DNA of 47,330 nucleotides from Anaerolineae bacterium (GTDB taxonomy: Bacteria; Chloroflexota; Anaerolineae; Promineifilales; Promineifilaceae): assembly GCA_019637635.1 (NCBI GenBank), contig JAHBVI010000046.1, positions 1 through 47,330 on the forward strand, in the 5' to 3' direction. Positions 25,687-33,626 of the stretch are shown in pieces. The position numbers and the translations under genes were made by a program. Position 1 is the stretch's first letter, and every line of letters starts with the position of its first letter. A model generated the notes under the pieces. The model was not told the origin of the DNA. It did no database searches and saw only the letters and a program-made list of their open reading frames with translations.

Positions 25687-26313
25687 ATGCAAAACCTTGT
25701 TACTCATTATCTGCATACGCAGCCATACCTGCCACCCAGCGATGCCCTCTTTTACCAGTACATCGTGGCGGCTAATGGTGTTTATGTCCGCGCTGAAAAT
25801 GCGTTTCTCGATGCCTGCATTCCGGTGACAGTGCCCCTGCAACCGGGCAGCGCCATTCGCGGCCTGCTGCCATTACCAGGATGGTTGCAACTCAAGGTAC
25901 CCCCAATCCCATTCGCTATCCTGGAACAGGCGGTGGCCGACGCCCAGGCTGCCATAGGTCAGCAGGGCGACCTCCATGAAACGTTGTTCTACATCGTCTG
26001 GGAAGACGGCCGTTACCGCCTGATAAAACCAGACAATCAGACAGCTACCCCTTCTTCTGTGAAAAGTGTGATGGTGGAAACGGGCACTGCCGTCATCATG
26101 GACATTCACTCGCACGGCCGTATGCCTCCATTCTTTAGCCCTCAAGATGATAAGGACGAAACCCGGCTGCGCTTTTATGGCGTCATGGGCAGCCTGGATA
26201 CCACACCGCAGTTTCAGTTCCGGTTGGGCATCTACGGGCATTGGGCTGCCGTGCCTGTTCACGCGCTCTTTGAGATGGTTTCGCCAAATCGAGAGGTGTA
26301 CCAATGGTTATAA
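25687..26313 (+). CDS. PRTRC protein A: JAB/JAMM metalloprotease
   Basis: The protein is 208 residues. The C-terminal JAB domain has the full JAMM signature HSHGRMPPFFSPQD: His141, His143, Ser151 and Asp154, with a candidate catalytic Glu at 98 or 131. JAMM peptidases bind zinc and cut isopeptide or peptide bonds after ubiquitin-like proteins. The enzyme therefore probably removes or processes the PRTRC ubiquitin-like protein. About 90 N-terminal residues form a separate domain of unknown role. The ribosome site before ATG 25687 is weak. The gene sits between the E2-like and E1 genes, the usual PRTRC order. Confidence 0.82.
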   Translation: MQNLVTHYLHTQPYLPPSDALFYQYIVAANGVYVRAENAFLDACIPVTVPLQPGSAIRGLLPLPGWLQLKVPPIPFAILEQAVADAQAAIGQQGDLHETLFYIVWEDGRYRLIKPDNQTATPSSVKSVMVETGTAVIMDIHSHGRMPPFFSPQDDKDETRLRFYGVMGSLDTTPQFQFRLGIYGHWAAVPVHALFEMVSPNREVYQWL

Positions 26314-26371
26314 CCAACCTCCCATCGTGACATACCAATCTTTTGCCTAAAGGAAAGGAGACAGGAACCTG

Positions 26372-27244
26372 ATGACTGACACCATGCCCATAGATTTCAC
26401 TCCCCGCTGCCGTGTTTTGTTGCCAGAGACCAGACAACTGGAGCTTTTCCTGGTCGGCGTTGGGGGCACCGGCTCGGCATTGGTGGATTCTTTGGCGCGT
26501 ATCCTCTATCACGCCAAACAAAAAGGGCTACAGGTGAAACTGACCCTCATTGACCCGGATGAAATTGAAGCTGACAATTACGGTCGGCAGCGCTTTTGCC
26601 GGGCGGAATTAGGCCAGAAAAAGGCCCTTTCTCTGGCTCTGCGCTACAACGCTGCCTTTGGCCTGGACATTCGCGCCATTCCAGAAGCATTTCATCAAGA
26701 GATGGTACAGTCGCCCAGGCGTCATACCTATGCCGGTCATGACGCCCCGGCCACCAGACTGCTTATCGGCTGTGTGGACAATGCCGCAGCCCGCCAAAAG
26801 ATAGCGGAGACGGTGACGGCCGCGGAGGGCCTAACCTGGTGGCTGGATATGGGCAATGCCACGCACAATGGCAACATTTATATCGGCAATGCCACACAGT
26901 TGAGCCAGATTCGGGTAGACGAGCCACTCGGCATCGCCAATGGACTACCCAGCCCGGCCATACAGAACCCGGCTTTGCTCAAGCCAGACCCGGCGCTGTC
27001 GGCCGCTGTTTCGTGTGCGGAGCTGATCCAAGGGGAAGAACAATCCCTTTGCGTCAACACCTTCATGGCGGCTATCGCCGCCGAATATTGTTGTCAGTGG
27101 GTTCTCAAACGAGAGCTGGCCGTCATGCACACCACATTCACTCTGGAACCGCCAGCGATGCAGTCACGGCCGTTGACACTGAAGACCATCCTCCAGCCAT
27201 TTCCACAGAAACGCCCGAAAAAGCAAAATAAGCAGGTGGCTTAA
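26372..27244 (+). CDS. PRTRC ThiF-family E1-like adenylyltransferase
   Basis: The protein is 290 residues. The Rossmann nucleotide site is LFLVGVGGTGS (GVGGTG at 29-34). LIDPDEIEADNYGRQRF supplies the Asp, Asn69, Arg72 and Gln73 that contact ATP in E1/MoeB/ThiF enzymes. Cys134 (IGCVDN), Cys215 and Cys227 are candidates for the thioester or zinc-linked cysteines. The C-terminus is basic (KRPKKQNKQVA). The enzyme would adenylate the C-terminus of a ubiquitin-like protein and pass it to the E2-like protein. A strong AAAGGAAAGGAG site precedes ATG 26372. It is the last of the recognisable PRTRC genes. Confidence 0.85.
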   Translation: MTDTMPIDFTPRCRVLLPETRQLELFLVGVGGTGSALVDSLARILYHAKQKGLQVKLTLIDPDEIEADNYGRQRFCRAELGQKKALSLALRYNAAFGLDIRAIPEAFHQEMVQSPRRHTYAGHDAPATRLLIGCVDNAAARQKIAETVTAAEGLTWWLDMGNATHNGNIYIGNATQLSQIRVDEPLGIANGLPSPAIQNPALLKPDPALSAAVSCAELIQGEEQSLCVNTFMAAIAAEYCCQWVLKRELAVMHTTFTLEPPAMQSRPLTLKTILQPFPQKRPKKQNKQVA

Positions 27245-27299
27245 GCAAGTTATTGGCTGTGGGCAAAAACACAACTTCATCCGAGTGGAGGAAAGGAAG

Positions 27300-27776
27300 A
27301 TGATAAACATTGACTTTAACCAACAAGCGAAACAGTACGAGTGGTTCAATACGGAAACTGGCAGCCTTTTGACTGCCCCCTGTGGGCCAACGAACAAGGC
27401 CAGCCTCTTTCAAACGGCCGTCGCCATGACCTACCCCACCTTGTGGCAAACGGCCACTCGCTGGATTGCCGCTGAACCCTATTTGGAGCGAACCATTTGG
27501 AAAGGGGTGGAACTGGTAGCCAATAACGGCGTGGAAACCTTCTCGGATGACGGGCCGTTGGCGGCCACCCCTGACAGGTTCGGGGGCCGTCTGCTAGCCA
27601 GGGTGCAGTCTAGTGATGCGTTTGGCCGGTATTCCGTCACCAACAGCGATGGCTACATCGTCTGTGAGTGCCAGCATTACCAGGATGGTGGAGCACCCCT
27701 GGACCAGTATGGGCAGAAAACCTGCAAACATATCGCCGCTTATCGTTTAAGCCAACGAATAGAAAGCCGATTCTAG
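27300..27776 (+). CDS. SWIM zinc-finger protein
   Basis: The protein is 158 residues. The C-terminal segment YIVCECQHYQDGG and later GQKTCKHIAAYRL give the C-x-C...C-x-H pattern of a SWIM zinc finger (Cys122, Cys124, Cys142, His144). SWIM domains bind DNA or proteins and also occur in ubiquitin-ligase-like proteins. The N-terminal 100 residues are unassigned. GGAGGAAAGGAAG precedes ATG 27300, 55 bases after the E1 stop, so the gene is probably part of the same transcript. A role as target-recognition partner of the conjugation cassette is possible but is inference. Confidence 0.65.
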   Translation: MINIDFNQQAKQYEWFNTETGSLLTAPCGPTNKASLFQTAVAMTYPTLWQTATRWIAAEPYLERTIWKGVELVANNGVETFSDDGPLAATPDRFGGRLLARVQSSDAFGRYSVTNSDGYIVCECQHYQDGGAPLDQYGQKTCKHIAAYRLSQRIESRF

Positions 27777-27888
27777 TTTACAAACCGGGCATGGTTAAGC
27801 TATCGCTTCGACTACCGAAGTTGCCGCTTTAGTAGTCCCTATTAGTAATCCCTTGCCCGACACAATCTCTCAAGGAGAATCTTTTATC

Positions 27889-28419
27889 ATGTCGAACAAA
27901 AACAATTCACAACCCGCAGTTCACGAGCCATTCGCCATTGAGATGCCTGACGAGGCCCCGGCATTAGGCTTTGACCCGATGTCCGAAGGCTTTTCGTGGC
28001 AGGAAGTCTACCCTTCCAATTATTGGAATATGGAGCGGTTAGACGAGCGCAAACAGCAGCTTGGCGGCTGGCCGGTATTAACACCGGCGCGAATCGTTAT
28101 CAAACCGGTGTATGACCCCTCGGAGTTTGACGGTCGTACCCCTCCCCCCGAAGCTTTAGCCCCGCGTATTGTGTTGGAATTTGCGGAGAGTGTGCCCGCC
28201 CTGGTGTTCAACGCCTCACGCTGCGAAATCGCGTCGAAAATCACCGGCACACCCAACCCGCAAAAATGGGCCACTCTCTTGCCACCGCTGATGGTGAGCA
28301 ACGGGATTTACAATAAAAAGGCGCAAATCGTTTTTGAGCTGGCACCAACAGTTGCCCCACCGGCACGGCCGTTGAGTGACGAAGAGGCTGAGCGGGTTAA
28401 CGAAGAGCTGTTTGGATAG
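27889..28419 (+). CDS. Unknown protein, 176 residues
   Basis: ATG 27889 follows CAAGGAG. After a polar N-terminus the product has a beta-rich core (ARIVIKPVYDPSEF, APRIVLEFAESVPALVFN), then SKITGTPNPQKWATLLP, YNKKAQIVFELAP and an acidic helical end (DEEAERVNEELFG). The pattern resembles small single-domain proteins of phages and conjugative elements that may bind single-stranded DNA, but I recognise no named family. It is the last gene before a terminator-like repeat and the integrase. Confidence 0.5.
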   Translation: MSNKNNSQPAVHEPFAIEMPDEAPALGFDPMSEGFSWQEVYPSNYWNMERLDERKQQLGGWPVLTPARIVIKPVYDPSEFDGRTPPPEALAPRIVLEFAESVPALVFNASRCEIASKITGTPNPQKWATLLPPLMVSNGIYNKKAQIVFELAPTVAPPARPLSDEEAERVNEELFG

Positions 28420-28427
28420 TTGTTTAG

Positions 28428-28463
28428 ACGGCCGTCCTCATGGCCAGTGTTGAGGACGGCCGT
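28428..28463 (+). terminator. Terminator-like inverted repeat built from ACGGCCGT
   Basis: The 13-bp arms ACGGCCGTCCTCA / TGAGGACGGCCGT surround a 10-base loop and are followed by TTCCCTTA. Both arms contain the dispersed octamer, so the octamer itself supplies half of the stem. The T-tract is poor. Confidence 0.5.
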
Positions 28464-28554
28464 TTCCCTTAGCGTATATACCAAATGACCCGATAATCTT
28501 ACAGAAGGCAACAGAGGCAAAGAAGCCGGCCAGGCATCGTCTTGATAAACCAAT

Positions 28555-28590
28555 TAAGGATATTACGATTAGCCTAATCGTAATGTCCTT
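28555..28590. repeat. AT-rich palindrome near the integrase
   Basis: AAGGATATTACGATTA and TAATCGTAATGTCCTT form 16-bp arms with one mismatch and a 3-base centre. The rest of 28464-28735 shows no gene and two ACGGCCGT copies or fewer. It could be a recombinase or regulator site. Confidence 0.45.
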
Positions 28591-28735
28591 ATCTGCCGGT
28601 AACAGGAGAGGACGGCCGTTTCGTGGATGACCAGCACCAATAAACAGTTTCTCGGCCGGCTAACAAATCAAATTCGCTTTTTTTTGAAAAGACGCTCCAG
28701 GACACGCCTCATGCCTGGCCTGATCCTGTGTTGAT

Positions 28736-29806
28736 TCAACGCGCTGATTCATTTACCGCCACCGGTATTCTATCCATGTTGTCCAGCCACTCTCTGACCA
28801 CTTGCACACCTAACACCGGCGCGTATATGCCGCGGGTGGTGGAGACATCGGCGTGGCCTAACAACTCCTGTACCACCTCCAACGGCATCCCATCCCGCAA
28901 GAGTTGGGTGGCGCGATAATGGCGAAAGTCGTGGGCCGAGAGAGAAGGGTCTAACCTTTGGGCCACAACCGCTTTTTTTACCACGTTATGCGCCCCGGAT
29001 TGATTGAGACGGCCGTTTCGCGCATTGCGACTGTGAGCCACAAACAAGGCCGGATTATTGTCTATTCGCGCCGCCAGGTAGGCTTGAATAGCGGCTTGAG
29101 CGTAAGGCATCAGGTGTAGCGTACGCGCCCGGCCCCCTTTGCCGATAATGGTGGCGGTTTGGGCACGGCCGTGTCCCACCTGCGACCGATTGAGCGCCAG
29201 CACCTCGGACAGGCGAGCGGCCGTCGAATACAAGACATTGACCAAAGCCCGATCACGTAACAACGACAAGCGCCGGTTATATCTGTCGTTGGTCGCCGGC
29301 AGGGGTAGATTGTCATAGTAAGCGACAATGGCCGGCATTCCCTGTCGCGCCTCATCCTTGTCCACCACCGTCGCCGCCTGGCTGCGTTCGCTGCGCCGCC
29401 GTCGTCGTTGCTGCGCCAGTTTACCCAACTGCACCCCGGTCGGGCATTTATCTATGCCGTCCAGAAAGTGGAGATAACTCGTCACGGCTGCCAGGTAAGT
29501 TGTGGTAGTGGATTGGGATCGATTACTCAATAACCAACTACGGAACTCCAGCACATCGGCCGTTTGCAGTGGGGTAGGGGAGAGGGGCCATTCTGTGTCT
29601 AATTCAAAGTCGTGACGGCCGTTTACCTGCAACCAATCGGCAAAAGCACGCAACCCGGCGCGATAAGCGCGTTCAGTGCGTTCACTGTTAATCCCTACTT
29701 CCCGCAGAAACATTTCCATGTTGGTGAAGGGTAGGGCAGCCGGAATGTCTCGCTTGGAGCAGGGGAGGGTCTTGTTGTGCTTGTAACCTTTCTTCATGCA
29801 CCCCAT
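28736..29806 (-). CDS. Tyrosine recombinase/integrase
   Basis: The protein is 356 residues. An N-terminal SAM-like core-binding domain (about 30-125, including TERAYRAGLRAFADWLQ) precedes the catalytic domain. Catalytic residues are Arg198 (TAARLSE), Lys223 (IGKGGRAR), His292 and Arg295 (AHDFRHYRA), His318 (LLGHADVSTT) and Tyr328 (RGIYAP). All are intact, so the enzyme should be active. It would cut and rejoin DNA at specific sites, as in integration, excision or dimer resolution. It is the only minus-strand gene between the PRTRC cassette and the transposon, and a recombinase-type inverted repeat lies just upstream at 29814. It is a candidate integrase of the accessory element. Confidence 0.88.
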   Translation of the reverse strand: MGCMKKGYKHNKTLPCSKRDIPAALPFTNMEMFLREVGINSERTERAYRAGLRAFADWLQVNGRHDFELDTEWPLSPTPLQTADVLEFRSWLLSNRSQSTTTTYLAAVTSYLHFLDGIDKCPTGVQLGKLAQQRRRRRSERSQAATVVDKDEARQGMPAIVAYYDNLPLPATNDRYNRRLSLLRDRALVNVLYSTAARLSEVLALNRSQVGHGRAQTATIIGKGGRARTLHLMPYAQAAIQAYLAARIDNNPALFVAHSRNARNGRLNQSGAHNVVKKAVVAQRLDPSLSAHDFRHYRATQLLRDGMPLEVVQELLGHADVSTTRGIYAPVLGVQVVREWLDNMDRIPVAVNESAR

Positions 29807-29813
29807 TATACCC

Positions 29814-29847
29814 TATACTCGTAATAAGATACGTTATCACGAGTATA
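29814..29847. promoter_or_regulatory. Inverted repeat with 6-bp spacer upstream of integrase
   Basis: The arms TATACTCGTAATAA and TTATCACGAGTATA (one mismatch) flank the 6-base centre GATACG. Its size fits a tyrosine-recombinase core site, and its position, 8 bases before the integrase ATG, also fits an autoregulatory operator. Confidence 0.5.
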
Positions 29848-30440
29848 AATAAAAAGGGAAATCGGCCCACGGCCGTGCCTCTTGTCTCCCAATAAAATTT
29901 GCTGGTGCATAGGGCGAGCCGATAAGCCAACATAATTAGGGCAGTCAAATCAATCATCCTCGCCTGAAACTTTTGCCCTTCAGCCAGTGCTGCCTCAGTA
30001 AAATCTTGAATAAGCCCCTACTCGTTTCGGTCCAGAGGGCAAATCCCCCAGTACACCAGTACGTTGGTACAATTAATTTGCCCAAAATAATACCACTGAC
30101 TATAATTGCGTCAGCGTTAAGAATATCTTAATGTACTGGTCTTTGTGGTGGGTAATTGTGCTTTAAGGGAGCCACCTTGAGCCAGGTTGCCACACCTCTT
30201 TAGCAATATTGTTTTTAACATAAGAAGCAAAGGATGTCATTGAAGAAAGGTGGATCAGATCAAGACAAGTGATCTGTGGTTGCTTGTTTGTATCTACCAT
30301 CAACAAATCGCTTAATGTGAATGCCTGGAGAAATGCCAGAAACTAGGTCGCGCCCGGTCAGTGTGAGATTTCTCAACAATTAAAAGATACGTAACGCACT
30401 CTCCCAATTCTGGCCATCACTCCTGCGAGGAGTATTACCC
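29848..30440. other. Gene-free region before the interrupted surface-protein gene
   Basis: There are about 590 bases without a convincing gene. It is more AT-rich than the rest and contains the probable promoter and leader of the gene whose ATG is 30441. The ribosome site GCGAGGAG (about 30425-30432) is at its end. Confidence 0.5.
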
Positions 30441-30453
30441 ATGCTTGGAAGAA
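30441..30453 (+). pseudogene. 5' fragment of surface-protein gene cut by Tn3
   Basis: ATG CTT GGA plus the start of an AGA codon remain here after GAGGAG. Joining base 30448 to 34612 restores M-L-G-R-R-T-P-S-R in the frame of the large downstream gene. This fragment and its promoter were separated from the body of the gene by the transposon. Confidence 0.85.
30449..30453. repeat. Target-site duplication AAGAA (left)
   Basis: AAGAA flanks the left inverted repeat and is matched exactly at 34612-34616. Five bases is the length typical of Tn3-family insertion. Confidence 0.9.
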
Positions 30454-30491
30454 GGTGTACTTTCGGGATACGTGTAAAAAAGACCCACTTT
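30454..30491 (+). repeat. Tn3 left inverted repeat (IRL)
   Basis: 38 bp starting GGTGTACTTTCGGGATACG. It pairs with 34574-34611. Confidence 0.93.
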
Positions 30492-30492
30492 C

Positions 30493-33453
30493 TCAGCCTG
30501 TGAGGAACTCCACGTCAGGTCGAAGCGGCTCTGGTCGCACCTCCATGTCCAGGACATACTCCCCAAATCGCTTGATGTGCTCCGTCAGGTAGGGACTGAG
30601 GCGGGAGACCATTGCTCGCGTAATTTGAAATCCCTCCTGGGCTAACTGGTGCAGCACCTCGGTCATGTCAGCCACGTTTTGTAACATGACAGCATTAGCT
30701 ATCAGGTTCAGGTACTTGATGCGCTTCTCTTGTTCAACGGGATCACCGGCGGTAATCGTGCCATCGCCACCGAAGTGAATCCAATCAATAAAGCTGTTGT
30801 ATGCTTCGATTTTGGTGGTCTCAGCCACAATGTGTTCTCTCAAGGGGGTGTTGGAGATGTATTCCAACAGGAAAAGCGTACGGATAGCCCGGCCGACCTC
30901 GGCAAAGGCCTGATACAGTTTGCTTTGGCGGCTATGAGAACCCAGACGTTGCATGAGGGTTGAAGGGAGGACAGTGCTGGCCTGGATGGATAAGATGACC
31001 TGCATCAGGTCTGGCCAGTGGGTTTCAATCAGCGACCAATCAATCGTGCGCGTGAAGAAGGAATCAATGTGCTGGTAAATCTCTTCCCTGTCCGGCCGGT
31101 AAAAGGCGACTTCATTCCAGGTGCGCATCCGGGGCATGAGCTGGATACCCAACAAGTGAGCCAGGCCAAAGACCGGTTCAGATTGCCCCTGCGTATCGGC
31201 ATGGACCGTATCTGGCTGGATATCGGATTCGTTCTTGAGCAAACCATCCATGATGTAGACTGCTTCCCAGACGCCGCAGGCAATGAAGTGACTGAAGAGA
31301 GCAATGTAGGTATCAGAGATGTGGTGGTAGGCAATTCCACCGTAGCCGCCATAACGAATGTGCCGTTCGGCCAGTAAGCTATTTTCACGCAGCTCAAATT
31401 GGGTACCATCGGTGATGACTGCTTTACCACTGCCCCAGAAGAACGGTAATTGAAAACGGGCGTATTCGTTGATAATGGCCCTGGTGGCTACCTCCAATTT
31501 GGCCGTGTTGATATGCTGATCATTGAGCCGCTTCAAGGTGCGTAAACTCACCAAGCCACGTGCATGGCGGGCCAGTTGGGCCGGGCCAATGTTACAGCCG
31601 TAGGCGAAAAGGGTCATCAAATAGCGAGAAACAGCATCGGCGAGCTTGGGTTCGGTGCCGGCCGGCGGGCCAAAGTGGGCGGTGTAGTTGACCCAGTAAT
31701 GAACGTGCTTGAGGATGTCTAGCAAATGGCGCTCTGGCATCCGCTCGCGGATCGCCTCCTGGAGGGCTTCTGTTCCTTCCGGTAAGGGCTGCTTGACCAC
31801 CCGCTTGAGGTGTGGCCTACCATCCCTATCGAAACTCAAGTCACTGTTTTCAGGAAAACCATCGTCTACTCGCCGGGCTAAATCGGTCAACTGCTGGCGC
31901 AATTGCTCGGCGAAGCCAACGGCCATTGCCGACAGGCCAACCACTTCACAATAGGCAGCCAATCGTGTTTCGCATTCGGCCCAGGGCAGTAGTTGGGCGC
32001 GATAATCGGCATATTCTTCCGAGCCGGCCACATACAAGTCACCGCTGCGCAGGTGGTTGGCCACATAGGTAAAGACGCACATTTCCAACATCCGTCTATC
32101 CAGTACCGGCACACCTTGATGGGTCGTCCGAATTTGGTTGACCCAGCGGCCGCTGGCGAAAGCCAGAGAAATCTCGTCTGGCCAGTAATCGCGCGTCTGA
32201 TGTTGCTGTCGCTGAATAAAGTGGAGCGCATCCAGTACCAGCTTATCCTGAGTAGCGGCCTGAATCTGGAGTTGGTGGGCAAGGCGAAATAGCGCCTGCC
32301 GGTGGCTGTGGTAGTAATCCCACAGCAGGGGCAGGTAATTGTCGTCGTGATAAGCCGATACCAACTGGTAATCGGAGGTCAACTTGGCCACGCCACCGTG
32401 AACAGCCAGTACCTCGCGCACATGGCGGCCGAGGGCGGCATCTTCTTCTAGTTCGGGGGCCTTATCCACAATGTCATGTAGGGTCTCTACCATGTTTTCG
32501 GTCAGGGCACGGTGCTTATCTTGCAGAGCGCGTAGTCTGTCACGGCCGGCGTTGTGAATGCGGCGCAGACGTTTGAGGAACATGGTTACGAGTTGATCAC
32601 GGGTCTGTATCTGCATCTGGTACAATAGACAGAGCAAGAGCGTGTAGCGTTTGGCATCCTCTTTAACATCCAGCATATCCCCCACTTCCAGAGCATAAGC
32701 GTGAGCGGCAAATTGCTTGATTTTGCTGTTGGCGATGCCGACCAGTAAGGTGGGTGCATCAAGGATACTTTCTAGCCAGGCCAGACGATTTTCCCAATCA
32801 CGCAGATGAGACAAGGTTGCCTTCTGCGGAAAGGCTTTCAATTGGGTGAACGGTGTCCGTTTTGCCTCCTGACCCACCCGAAGCAAGGCGTCTAACTGCT
32901 GTCGCTGCGGGTCTGTAAGCCGGGCGTTGATTTGGGCGTACAATTGTTGGTGAACCTGTTCACGTACATGATTCACCTGGCGATCCAGGGCACTAAAGGC
33001 GGGCAACTGATACCGCTGTTGCACCAGCACCTCTATCGCCAGGTTGATCAGGTCAGCCGGATCGCTTCTGGTCTGTGCCGCCTCGGTCACGGTCGATGTT
33101 ACCAGTTCATGGCCGCCTTGCGAATAGCGTCGCACAGCCAGATAAGCGCGAATGGTCTGGCGGGCACGGGTCAGATTGGTGTGGGCAAAGGTCAGCGGCA
33201 CATCCGCTTGCACGCCAAGATGGGAACGAAGATGCTGCACTACCTGGGCCGGAATTGTTTTCATGCGCGGAATGTAACCCAGTGATTGGCAGCACTTGGG
33301 CAAGACTATCATGGTTAGCTGCTGGGAATCGCTGTAGGCGTTCCCCTTGACGAGGGTGATTTCCTCTAGCGTTGGTGTGTAGAGAAGATCTAACTCTGTT
33401 GCCGTATACGGTTCTTTGAATCGGGGGTAAGCAGTACGGTCAAGGGCCGTCAT
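30493..33453 (-). CDS. tnpA: Tn3-family transposase TnpA
   Basis: The protein is 986 residues, the normal size. The catalytic DDE triad is visible: Asp682 in VITDGTQF, Asp753 in HADTQGQSEPVFGL and Glu883 in KIEAYNSFIDW, with spacing close to that of Tn3. The N-terminal DNA-binding region begins MTALDRTAYPRFKEPYTATE. I use ATG 33453 because AGGAGG lies 12 bases upstream; an in-frame start 36 bases earlier lacks a site. The enzyme binds the 38-bp ends and carries out replicative transposition, leaving a cointegrate that the TnpI-like protein can resolve. The frame is intact and ends 2 bases from the left inverted repeat. Confidence 0.95.
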   Translation of the reverse strand: MTALDRTAYPRFKEPYTATELDLLYTPTLEEITLVKGNAYSDSQQLTMIVLPKCCQSLGYIPRMKTIPAQVVQHLRSHLGVQADVPLTFAHTNLTRARQTIRAYLAVRRYSQGGHELVTSTVTEAAQTRSDPADLINLAIEVLVQQRYQLPAFSALDRQVNHVREQVHQQLYAQINARLTDPQRQQLDALLRVGQEAKRTPFTQLKAFPQKATLSHLRDWENRLAWLESILDAPTLLVGIANSKIKQFAAHAYALEVGDMLDVKEDAKRYTLLLCLLYQMQIQTRDQLVTMFLKRLRRIHNAGRDRLRALQDKHRALTENMVETLHDIVDKAPELEEDAALGRHVREVLAVHGGVAKLTSDYQLVSAYHDDNYLPLLWDYYHSHRQALFRLAHQLQIQAATQDKLVLDALHFIQRQQHQTRDYWPDEISLAFASGRWVNQIRTTHQGVPVLDRRMLEMCVFTYVANHLRSGDLYVAGSEEYADYRAQLLPWAECETRLAAYCEVVGLSAMAVGFAEQLRQQLTDLARRVDDGFPENSDLSFDRDGRPHLKRVVKQPLPEGTEALQEAIRERMPERHLLDILKHVHYWVNYTAHFGPPAGTEPKLADAVSRYLMTLFAYGCNIGPAQLARHARGLVSLRTLKRLNDQHINTAKLEVATRAIINEYARFQLPFFWGSGKAVITDGTQFELRENSLLAERHIRYGGYGGIAYHHISDTYIALFSHFIACGVWEAVYIMDGLLKNESDIQPDTVHADTQGQSEPVFGLAHLLGIQLMPRMRTWNEVAFYRPDREEIYQHIDSFFTRTIDWSLIETHWPDLMQVILSIQASTVLPSTLMQRLGSHSRQSKLYQAFAEVGRAIRTLFLLEYISNTPLREHIVAETTKIEAYNSFIDWIHFGGDGTITAGDPVEQEKRIKYLNLIANAVMLQNVADMTEVLHQLAQEGFQITRAMVSRLSPYLTEHIKRFGEYVLDMEVRPEPLRPDVEFLTG

Positions 33454-33522
33454 CAGATATGTTTGCCTCCTGGGTGGAATAGAGGGCAAATCATACCGAA
33501 GAGAGATAACTGCGTCTAATTG

Positions 33523-33609
33523 ACAATAGCAGATGTATTTATCGCCAATAGACCACCATTACATCTGCTAATGGTTGGAATAAGGTGTCAAAATTACATC
33601 TGCTATTGT
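33523..33609. promoter_or_regulatory. Internal resolution site of the transposon
   Basis: ACAATAGCAGATGTA (33523-33537) is repeated inverted at 33595-33609, and TTACATCTGCTA occurs directly at 33559-33570 and 33594-33605. Three related copies lie between the divergent tnpA and tnpI genes, as in TnpI resolution sites. The region also holds their promoters. Confidence 0.75.
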
Positions 33610-33626
33610 TCTGAGCGTTGGCAAAC

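Noticed and set aside
30131..30440. A gene or tRNA in the AT-rich stretch before the Tn3 insertion
   Set aside because: No cloverleaf and no open frame with a ribosome site could be found. It is best seen as the leader of the interrupted gene.
33618..33626. TTG start of the TnpI-like recombinase
   Set aside because: ATG 33627 is in the same frame a few bases later and is the more probable start. The TTG has no better ribosome site.
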